From a virus: a stretch of DNA of 57,450 nt. Positions 32,491 through 40,440 of this stretch are shown here, one piece after another. The notes beneath the pieces are model-generated. The model did not search any database, was not told the DNA's origin, and was given only the letters and a program-made list of their open reading frames with translations. The DNA lies in the IMG/VR virus record IMGVR_UViG_3300035182_002025, positions 1-57,450 of that record. One strand, 5' to 3'. Numbering within the stretch: position 1 is the first letter of the stretch; each line of letters begins with the position of its first letter. Made by a program: the position numbers and the translations under genes.

Positions 32491-33648
32491 ATGCTCCGTA
32501 AATACGTAAATAACTTTAAAAAGGCCTTAAATACCTCTATAAATAACCTAGATACTACCGTGACTGTGGTGCAGGGCTCAACCCCCGCCATACCCGCCAT
32601 CAGTCCTCCCGAGTACGTCATGCTAACGCTGACTGATACCGTTTCAAACGCGTCGGAGATAGTAAAAGCCGTCGCGCTGAATATAACCGGAGGGGGAGTA
32701 TCGCAGTTTACGGTGTCTAGGGGGCAGGAGGGCACTACCGCCCAGGCATTTAGCGCCAGCACATGCATGGTCAGCGTTTGTGCTACTGCGCAGGCCTTTT
32801 CCGATAACCAATATTTTGAAAACTTGAGCCTGTGGCAACCGCAACCATGGGGCTCCGCTTTGGGATACAGCATAGGCGATATCGTCCTATCGTCAACGGC
32901 CGACAAGATAGCATATGCGCTAGTAGAGGGCGGGCTATCCGGAGGGACAGAACCTACCTGGGGGCATACACCTGGAAGTGCCATAGTGACCGATAACCTC
33001 CAGCAATGGCTTGTAACGGACTATAGCGGGACAGGACTGGCGGGGGATACCTGGAGGGACAACGGCCTGGGCGTTTTGGGCTACCCCAGAAATTCCCAAG
33101 CGATAGCCATAGGGTCAGTCGCATCAGCTTTTGGGAGAGGGCCTTGCATCGCTATAGGAGACTCCAACGTCAACATAATAGACAAGAGCCACTCCATTCT
33201 CGGCCTCCCTGTAATGCATGCCGGAGCTTGGGTAAGCAAGTTTTCATCCGTTCCTGGATACCAAGCGGCTTACGGATCCTCTTCAGAAGCGGTATTCGGC
33301 TCCCAGCTTTTAGATTTTAAATCTACCGGCACGGCCATAGTAAGCGTGGCGATGCCGGCGAAGACTGTGTTTTTCGTAGACGAAATATGTGCGGTCGTGT
33401 CGACGACTTCCGACACAATATCCGCGGCGCCGTTCCTATCCTTCGGCATTGTTGGGAGTAACGCAGCACTGTTGGCGGCTACCCAGATGACTACTACTGC
33501 GGCTAATGGTAGGAACCGATACACGACGCTGTTAACAGCCAACGGCCAGACATCGCTGACGGCCAGTATAACAACTGCGGCTACTGGTACAGGTACCCTA
33601 AAAGGACGCGTATACTTCAAAGGCGTATTCGTAGAGACAGACCTCTAA
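32491..33648 (+). CDS. Tail/fibre structural protein, 385 aa
   Basis: The first ~80 residues (VNNFKKALNTSINNLDTTVTVVQGS) look like an attachment domain, followed by a carbohydrate-binding-like EPTWG element and a C-terminal beta domain. The end overlaps the next start. The preceding 117 bp (32374-32490) has no convincing gene. Confidence 0.65.
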   Translation: MLRKYVNNFKKALNTSINNLDTTVTVVQGSTPAIPAISPPEYVMLTLTDTVSNASEIVKAVALNITGGGVSQFTVSRGQEGTTAQAFSASTCMVSVCATAQAFSDNQYFENLSLWQPQPWGSALGYSIGDIVLSSTADKIAYALVEGGLSGGTEPTWGHTPGSAIVTDNLQQWLVTDYSGTGLAGDTWRDNGLGVLGYPRNSQAIAIGSVASAFGRGPCIAIGDSNVNIIDKSHSILGLPVMHAGAWVSKFSSVPGYQAAYGSSSEAVFGSQLLDFKSTGTAIVSVAMPAKTVFFVDEICAVVSTTSDTISAAPFLSFGIVGSNAALLAATQMTTTAANGRNRYTTLLTANGQTSLTASITTAATGTGTLKGRVYFKGVFVETDL

Positions 33649-34721
33649 TGCTTAACGTATCCCCTTTAAATGTAACCACCCTAGACGCGCTCCCAGCGAC
33701 TGATACCCTCGTAGCGTTGACGGGGTTGGGTATTACTGTTGACCAGGGGTTCTTTAATAGGGGCGTAGGCCTTCTTGCGGGCTATGGGTTCGACACACTC
33801 CCTATCCTCACAGGTAAGCCGATAGAGTCAGGCCTAGTCGGGGCTATGTTCGGTACAGCCCCGCAGATTTATCAGGCCGGCATGCTCGAGGGCTACGGTT
33901 TCGGAACTACCCCCACCATCACGTTAAATCCTCGAAACGAAGCTTTCCTTGAAGGGTACGGCTTTGGGACAAATTTTACGGGCGTCTGGATATCCGGAAC
34001 TAACGGAACCGCCGCAGGCCGAGGGTTCGATACCCAAGCGGTACTGCTTGGCGGTGGAATCCTTACAGGCAGAAGCTTCTCTACGGCGGCGGATCTCAAC
34101 GCCTCTGCGCCCATAACAGCATCCCTGGTCGGTAGAAGTTTCTCGACGACTTTCGCAGGCCGCGCCACGGCGTTCGAAACGGGGAGATTGATCGGTAGAG
34201 GGTTCAACTCTGATTTAGGGTTTTCCGCCAGCGTAATCGGCCGAGGGTTCGAAACGCTCAGCACGATCACGGCCACCTTCGGAACGGATTTTAAAGTAGC
34301 GTTCGTCATGAATGTGGCGAATTACCAAGTTTCCAGGTACACCAATTACCCCTTCAACAACATAGTGTCTGTTTACGGGAAGCATTACGGCGTAACCGAA
34401 GACGGCCTACACTTGTTGGAGGGCGAAACCGACATCGATACCCCAGTTGTAGGATCCATAACGTCAAAAGACGACGATTTCGGGGATATGTTCTCGAAGA
34501 ATGTTCCCTTTGCGTACCTTGGGTGCGATGATGTTGACATCTCCATAACGCCAACGGTAGACGACGTCGAGTACCCGACATATGTGGAGAGCTTCGACGG
34601 TAGAAAAGTTAAAATGGCGCGGGGTATTAAGGGTCGATATTGGCGGTTACGTATCGACAACATCAAAAAATTACAGTCTATGGAAACCATCCAAGAGACT
34701 TTGGACAGAAGGGTTAAATAA
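33648..34721 (+). CDS. Tail protein with G-x-G/S-F repeats, 357 aa
   Basis: Residues about 20-210 contain eight or more copies of a short motif, [GR]-[YRS]-[GS]-F-[DGNS]-[TS], separated by about 20-25 residues (GYGFDT, GYGFGT, GRGFDT, GRSFST, GRGFNS, GRGFET). The C-terminal half is non-repetitive with many acidic residues. It overlaps the following gene by one base. Likely a fibre or spike component. Confidence 0.65.
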   Translation: MLNVSPLNVTTLDALPATDTLVALTGLGITVDQGFFNRGVGLLAGYGFDTLPILTGKPIESGLVGAMFGTAPQIYQAGMLEGYGFGTTPTITLNPRNEAFLEGYGFGTNFTGVWISGTNGTAAGRGFDTQAVLLGGGILTGRSFSTAADLNASAPITASLVGRSFSTTFAGRATAFETGRLIGRGFNSDLGFSASVIGRGFETLSTITATFGTDFKVAFVMNVANYQVSRYTNYPFNNIVSVYGKHYGVTEDGLHLLEGETDIDTPVVGSITSKDDDFGDMFSKNVPFAYLGCDDVDISITPTVDDVEYPTYVESFDGRKVKMARGIKGRYWRLRIDNIKKLQSMETIQETLDRRVK

Positions 34722-36616
34722 TGGCCACAGTAGATGCCTTAGTGAATGCGGCTGTAGACAGGGCAGATAGCTTCGCCTTGGCCGCGGCAGACGCCATAGC
34801 CTCAATAGACGCTCGTAAGGGCTCTATCGGCTACGCGCATATAGATATCTCTAACGACGAGATTTCTGCCAAATTTACGGCAGTCCCGGCCGATACAACG
34901 CCGATGCCTGTGTACGAGGACACTACAGTAGCCATGCCGTCCGCGCCTGCGCTGGCCGATCTGCACGGCATTACTCCTCCGGTACTGCCAGACGCACCCT
35001 CCATAAATACCTCCGGGCTATTTACGGCGGTCATGCCTAGCGCGGTCATGCCCGATTGGAATGAGGCCAACCCTGCGCTGCATGTCGACGACATTTACAA
35101 CGATCTAAAAAATCTTGCGGCACCGATACTGCAGGAGTTTGATTTCCCGACTATTACGCCGTTGAGCATACGACAAGCGCCAGAATTGGTATTGCCGGAA
35201 TATATCGCCGCAGACATACCGGATCAAATGCCAGACCCGTCAAATTATGCGGAGTACATGGAGAATAAGTACCGCAATGCGCTGCCGGAGATGAAGGCGT
35301 TTATCGACGACGTGGTCGAAGGCTGGGTGTCGAAATTTGCGCCCGAGTATTATGAACAGCGCGACACCATCCACGCCAAGATAATGTCCGGCGTGGAGGG
35401 CGGCGTTCTCCCAGACCAATTCGAAGAGGCCATGTACTCCAGGGCCAGAGACAAGGTCGAGAACGAGTATTCAGCCGCCGAGCTGACGATCCTTGAGCAG
35501 CAGGCCAAACGAGGTTTCGTGGTGCCGCCAGGGGCAGTGTTTGCCGGTTTGAACAGAGCGCGGTTGCAAGCGGCCGACTCCTTGTCCAACCAAGCCACAG
35601 ACATCTATATCGAGCGCAGGAAAACAGAGGTGCAGCACCTCCAGTTCGTGCTCAATATGGCGTCCACACAGATACAAGGCGTGCGAAGCTTGGCGATTCA
35701 GTATGCCAGTACCGGCCTGCAATTGATCGGCCAGTCCGTCAACTACGCCAAAGATTTGGCCGGTATGCTGGCCCAGACATTTGAGCACGTAAAATCCAAA
35801 CATGAGTTCTCGCTAGCGTTGATGAAAGCGCTTAACGAGCAGTACGAAACCCGATTGAAGGTGGCGATGGCCGGCCTGGAAGGGTACAAACTCGAGCTGG
35901 AAGCCGCCAAGCTTGTTAAGGACGTGGAGTTCAAGCAGGTCGAAGTGATCAAGGCCCAGATAGAAACCCAGACTGTCATGGTCAATCGGTACAGCGCCAT
36001 GGTCGACGCCATAGCCAAGCGCGCGGTAGTTGATGAGCTTAAAATTAAAGAGTACAGTGTGCGCGCCCAGGTATTCGAGACTCAAATTCGCGCCAAAGTG
36101 GCGGCGTTCGAGGCCTACAAAGCGGCCATAGACGGGGATAAAGCCAAGCTTCAAGGCGAGCTGGCTAAGTTGGAGATATTCAACTCCCAGTTGAAGGCTG
36201 CCGATCTAAGCGTCGAAGTGCAGTCGGAAATTTTGAAAGCCGATATCGAAACTAATCGCGCCAGAATTACCCAGTACTCGACCCAATTGGACGCCTACAA
36301 GATCGGATCGCAGATCGCCCTGCAAAAATTTACTGCTGGCGCTGAGATCAAAAAGCTTGGGCTGGAAATCTACAAGACCAACGTGGACGCCAACATTGAG
36401 ATTTACAAAGGGCAGCTACAGGCTGACCTTGCTTTGATAGAGGCCCGCATCAGCGCGTTCAAGGGCAACATCCAGTCCTTGGCGAACTTCTACGAGCTGC
36501 AACAGAAGTACACGCAGTTGGATCTTACAAAAACGGAAGCAATAGCAACCGGATTCTCTTCAATGGCGAGCTCGGCTCTCCAAAGCTTGGGCACTATGGT
36601 GTCGCAAGCGGCATAA
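34721..36616 (+). CDS. Long coiled-coil virion protein, 631 aa
   Basis: An N-terminal Pro/Ala-rich region (to about residue 180) is followed by ~430 residues of nearly continuous helix with heptad character (AMAGLEGYKLELEAAKLVKD, then KAQIETQTVMVNRYSAMVDAI). The layout fits an extended structural or ejected protein of a short-tailed phage. It has no enzymatic motif. Its last 23 bp overlap a convergent endonuclease gene. Confidence 0.7.
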   Translation: MATVDALVNAAVDRADSFALAAADAIASIDARKGSIGYAHIDISNDEISAKFTAVPADTTPMPVYEDTTVAMPSAPALADLHGITPPVLPDAPSINTSGLFTAVMPSAVMPDWNEANPALHVDDIYNDLKNLAAPILQEFDFPTITPLSIRQAPELVLPEYIAADIPDQMPDPSNYAEYMENKYRNALPEMKAFIDDVVEGWVSKFAPEYYEQRDTIHAKIMSGVEGGVLPDQFEEAMYSRARDKVENEYSAAELTILEQQAKRGFVVPPGAVFAGLNRARLQAADSLSNQATDIYIERRKTEVQHLQFVLNMASTQIQGVRSLAIQYASTGLQLIGQSVNYAKDLAGMLAQTFEHVKSKHEFSLALMKALNEQYETRLKVAMAGLEGYKLELEAAKLVKDVEFKQVEVIKAQIETQTVMVNRYSAMVDAIAKRAVVDELKIKEYSVRAQVFETQIRAKVAAFEAYKAAIDGDKAKLQGELAKLEIFNSQLKAADLSVEVQSEILKADIETNRARITQYSTQLDAYKIGSQIALQKFTAGAEIKKLGLEIYKTNVDANIEIYKGQLQADLALIEARISAFKGNIQSLANFYELQQKYTQLDLTKTEAIATGFSSMASSALQSLGTMVSQAA

Positions 36617-38276
36617 CGTATATGGCGTGCCCACAGTCATATATCCTCCGGTAGCCATTGGCGGTCATATTTTTACTTTCAGATAATTCAGGATCGAAAT
36701 TTTCCAATTTATCTGAAAGTTTATGTTTCTGGAACGCATACCTAGAGTACCTACGTTTATTTTTAACGTAGTGGTACGCGGGTCTGGAAAAACCTTTGAG
36801 CTTGAAACCTACGGCTTCGTAACCGGAGCCATCGAACAACCTCCTATCGCAAAAAGTTTTTACCCCAGCAGGAGAATATTTGCGGATAAAGTATTTAAGC
36901 AATTTTGAAAGTCCCCCTAAAACCTGAGTATTCAATTCGGTACAAAGTCTAACGAGCTCAAACCAACCTTTATCTAAGCCACCCACTGCGCGCCTTTGCG
37001 GTGAAAATGTCGCCACCATAATTAGTCTTTCTTCAAACAGCAGCCCTATCGATATGGGGGCATCGGCCCATCCCTGAATATGGTTTGCGTTCAAAAATTC
37101 TGCAGAGGAGGATTTATCCAATTCGGATATTTTAGTTTTTCTAGCAAACACCTTAGCTTTCGAAGTACCCAAGCGGTTCGATATTATGCTTTTTACTATA
37201 GGCTGTTTCGTATACCACTCGTCCTCGAATATCTGCACCAAGCCTAAACTTGCGGAAATGGCCCTATTTAATTTATCTAAATGGTATCTTGGGGGTCTAA
37301 AAGCGTCGGAGTGGAAATACAGCCCGCAAAATTCAAATCCTACTCGGGCATCTATCGCCAGACAGTCAATTTCGAAAGGGGATATCGCGGCTCTATCTGA
37401 GGTAACGGTATTAGCTATCGACGCTATGTATTCCGCCATTTCAATCTCCGGCCTAGAAGGCCCAGAAACAGAGCATAAAGGACACCCCTGCCCTTGAAGG
37501 TGCATGGCGGGCCTCTGAAAGAATTCACCGTGGGTGTTGCAGATAACCTTTACGTGCGTAACAGAGTCTACGTATTCGAGCTGGGAGTAGTCGTAAACCC
37601 CTCCATGTATAGCTTTGGCTTTACTTATAAAATCTGAAAATGTGTATCTAGTGGAATTTCCAGCGGCAGCCATGCCGCACTTAGCGCACCCTTTTCCTTG
37701 CAAATGGCTATTGGCTTCTTGCTCAAAAACTCCGTGGTCTTTACAAATAATTTTTACTTTAGATGTTGATTTTGAGTATTCAACGGCGGAGTAATCGTAG
37801 GTTCCGCCGTGTATTTCTTTGGCTTTCGCAATAAATGTTTCGGCAGATGATCTTTTAGCTTTTGCCCTAGCGGCTATACCGCATCTAGGGCAGCCTCCGT
37901 TTAAATGGTCAAAGGGGAGGGCGGATATTTGACCGTGGACAGCGCATCTGAAAGAAATCTTTGTGCTAGAGTTTACGTACGCCGTATCGGCGTAATCGAA
38001 TCTATCACCGTGGACGGTCTTAGCTTTAGCTATGAAGGATTCTGTTGTGAGGGTGTGCGATTTAGCGGACTTCTCTACCCCGCACTTAAAGCATTCACAA
38101 CCTCTAAGGTGATAATTTACCTGCTGTAGAAATTCACCGTGCTTAGGACAAACTATTCGCACTTTACCCGAAAGAGTCGCCACTTCAGTTAAGGAGTAAT
38201 CGTATTTAGTTCCGTGCTTTTCCCGAGATAGGGCGATGAATTCTTCAGTCGTAGGACATGTGCGCTTTACGCCCAT
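36594..38276 (-). CDS. Third EDxHD/Vsr-like homing-type endonuclease, four zinc-binding repeats, 560 aa
   Basis: Same family as the genes at 5791 and 7317, but with four N-terminal repeats, each with a HGxxYDYS-like motif, CxxHG and CxxC. The nuclease core is FEID (E about 302), FEFCGLYFHSD and YHLDK, then LVQIFEDEW; the residue after EF is Cys where the paralogues have His. The C-terminal HIQG/YCDRR/GYRRIYDCG domain is intact. It lies antisense between two virion genes and overlaps the upstream one by 23 bp at the 3' end. SD TGGAG precedes the start. Confidence 0.85.
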   Translation of the reverse strand: MGVKRTCPTTEEFIALSREKHGTKYDYSLTEVATLSGKVRIVCPKHGEFLQQVNYHLRGCECFKCGVEKSAKSHTLTTESFIAKAKTVHGDRFDYADTAYVNSSTKISFRCAVHGQISALPFDHLNGGCPRCGIAARAKAKRSSAETFIAKAKEIHGGTYDYSAVEYSKSTSKVKIICKDHGVFEQEANSHLQGKGCAKCGMAAAGNSTRYTFSDFISKAKAIHGGVYDYSQLEYVDSVTHVKVICNTHGEFFQRPAMHLQGQGCPLCSVSGPSRPEIEMAEYIASIANTVTSDRAAISPFEIDCLAIDARVGFEFCGLYFHSDAFRPPRYHLDKLNRAISASLGLVQIFEDEWYTKQPIVKSIISNRLGTSKAKVFARKTKISELDKSSSAEFLNANHIQGWADAPISIGLLFEERLIMVATFSPQRRAVGGLDKGWFELVRLCTELNTQVLGGLSKLLKYFIRKYSPAGVKTFCDRRLFDGSGYEAVGFKLKGFSRPAYHYVKNKRRYSRYAFQKHKLSDKLENFDPELSESKNMTANGYRRIYDCGHAIYVMPLATP

Positions 38277-38298
38277 AGTAAACTCCAGTACAGTTAGC

Positions 38299-38306
38299 AG
38301 TATAAT
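38299..38306. promoter_or_regulatory. Overlapping -10-like elements
   Basis: The sequence AGTATAAT gives TATACT on the minus strand (upstream of the endonuclease start) and a perfect TATAAT on the plus strand (upstream of the gene at 38400). No good -35 is visible for either, so this is tentative. Confidence 0.3.
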
Positions 38307-38340
38307 TGAAAGCGGAAATAGGTTACTGAAGCCTACTATC

Positions 38341-38352
38341 GCCCCGTCGGGC
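38341..38352 (+). promoter_or_regulatory. Leader hairpin
   Basis: GCCC-CGTC-GGGC, 48 nt before the GTG start of the next gene. It resembles the other late-leader hairpins but has no GNRA loop. Confidence 0.4.
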
Positions 38353-38399
38353 TATCCGCTACCGATAATAGTCCTGCATACGAAAAGGATTGTCAATAC

Positions 38400-40289
38400 G
38401 TGAAGAACCGGTTTTTCGCATCGTCTAGCGCCTACGGCCTAATATTACAGGGCGACACTGCGGCCTGTAGCCAGTGGATAGGCTTTGCGCAAGGCCAATT
38501 GCAAGGTATTTTAGCCCGCCAGACAGGCCCAACCACGATACTGCTGGAGCCTAAACCCGGCGTACAAATACGGATAGACACAAGGCCGAATAAAATCAGC
38601 ATCACAGTAGCCGGGGGCTTGCTCATAACGGTTATGGACAAGGACAGTACTGTGGATTCAGCAGGCGGAACGGTGTCAACCGCACCTTTTCAGCCAAAAG
38701 ATATGCGCTGGATGTACTCTAAAAGTACAGTGTCCTCTAGAAAATCAAATTTTTATTCTGGGGGATTTAGCAAGTTTGGCAGCGGCAGCAGCTTTTCCCC
38801 TCCGTATTTTAGCCGGGGAGGATATTGGGTGGACGACGAAGGTGGAAAAGCCTTAAGTTGGGTCAGCAGAAAACCAAACGGCGCGGCCAATAATATGGTC
38901 AACACCTTATTCATAGGCGGCAAATACGGCTCCGTACCGTCTTCCGGCGGTAGGTACGTCACCTACGGGTGCATTGTAGATAAAACCACCCTGGGAGTGG
39001 CGCTTGCGGTAGACCTATCGATATACAGATATGTAGTAGCGCTGATATTTACTAACTACACCACTTCTGCCACCACGCTGGAAGTTTACGGGTGCAGTCC
39101 GACTGTAACCTCGGAATTTATACCGACTCAGATATCTACCACCGCTATAACTCTGCCAAGCGCTAATTTAACGGGGTTCAACGCTACAGCCAGGGAGATG
39201 GCGGCGTTAAGTTATGCAGGCGCAACACAGAGCGTGGACATACTGACTTTTAACTCTACGTATACGGGTTTTTCCAGCACCACGGAGTATTCCGCCACGT
39301 ATACTAGGGTAGAACAGACCTTCGAAATATCTGTAACACCTACTACCCCATTTTTTGACGCCTTCATGGAGCACGACCGTAGTACGGCCGTTATTTCAGG
39401 GGATCCGCTGGCCGTTCTAATAGCCGCTGATGGGAAAGGATTTTCAGTGTTAAGGGAGCAGGTGACTACCTATTCCGACAATTACCATGCGGACGAAAAA
39501 AACGTAGGGGATGGCGCGCTGTTCTCTGGGTATAGGCACGCCACAGACTCAAAAAATACCGCTGGGTACCTGGATATGATGTACCTCCAGACTGGAGAAG
39601 CCCCCGCATTCACGGCGACTTTTGGAGCGTATACGACGTCTGCATCTGGATTTGAGAACCTTGAATACGAGGCCTCTGCCGTAGACCCCTACATAACTTA
39701 TGAAAGGTCTACTACTGCCGTGAATAAATTCTACGCGATCCAGCACTTTTCAGCGAGAACAGGTAGCGCCATATTTGTTGAAATTACCAACACCGAAACC
39801 TCAACTGATACTAGCGTAGTGAGATTAGGTTCAAACGATACGGAATACTCTATTACGACAGATAACGCCAAGGAGACAAAAGTGCGAGTACTTGATGGCG
39901 GGGTTTTTAGGACTATAAAAACTACTACCGACACGTTCTCCTCTTCGGATACCGGGGTGCTTTTCGGCACACAATCTACGGCCATAAACGATGTGCTAGC
40001 CGATATATCCTCTGATCATTCGCCATCCATCACTGTCTCTGACGCAGGATCTCTAGTATCCAGCAGGGATAATTTAGCGGGAACGGCGGCTACAGCCACG
40101 CTGGTTATGTCGAATATTACAGTGCCGTATAACGCTAGCGGGAACACGTTCGCTGAGTATGGCGTAACGGTAATAGCGGATATCCCTAGCGCTACGCAGG
40201 TGTTATTAGAGTACAGGTTAGATTTAGACCCGGCGTATTCTAGCGGGGGAATAACGTCCCCTATTAGCGTAACGCAAAAATCTTTTTAA
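38400..40289 (+). CDS. Virion structural protein, 629 aa
   Basis: The GTG start is preceded by AAAGGA. The protein is Ser/Thr/Gly-rich and predicted mostly beta, without transmembrane segments or known motifs. Its size and place between the coiled-coil protein and the internal virion proteins suggest a tail or spike protein. Confidence 0.65.
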   Translation: MKNRFFASSSAYGLILQGDTAACSQWIGFAQGQLQGILARQTGPTTILLEPKPGVQIRIDTRPNKISITVAGGLLITVMDKDSTVDSAGGTVSTAPFQPKDMRWMYSKSTVSSRKSNFYSGGFSKFGSGSSFSPPYFSRGGYWVDDEGGKALSWVSRKPNGAANNMVNTLFIGGKYGSVPSSGGRYVTYGCIVDKTTLGVALAVDLSIYRYVVALIFTNYTTSATTLEVYGCSPTVTSEFIPTQISTTAITLPSANLTGFNATAREMAALSYAGATQSVDILTFNSTYTGFSSTTEYSATYTRVEQTFEISVTPTTPFFDAFMEHDRSTAVISGDPLAVLIAADGKGFSVLREQVTTYSDNYHADEKNVGDGALFSGYRHATDSKNTAGYLDMMYLQTGEAPAFTATFGAYTTSASGFENLEYEASAVDPYITYERSTTAVNKFYAIQHFSARTGSAIFVEITNTETSTDTSVVRLGSNDTEYSITTDNAKETKVRVLDGGVFRTIKTTTDTFSSSDTGVLFGTQSTAINDVLADISSDHSPSITVSDAGSLVSSRDNLAGTAATATLVMSNITVPYNASGNTFAEYGVTVIADIPSATQVLLEYRLDLDPAYSSGGITSPISVTQKSF

Positions 40290-40440
40290 GGAGCCCGCTA
40301 ACCGGAAACAGGGAGGAGTCTGTTGATGGACCGATTAGCAGGCTAAACTTTAAGCTGTGAGCCGTCGCGACTTTATCGTAAAATGCGGCGAACCGCAACC
40401 CGAACGTGATGTTCGCACGTACCCATTTGAGGATAGCTCG

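Noticed and set aside
40326-40346. A six-codon ORF with strong SD (GGAGGAG) before the large gene at 40441
   Set aside because: It could be a leader peptide, but there is no attenuator-like structure and it is too short to support.
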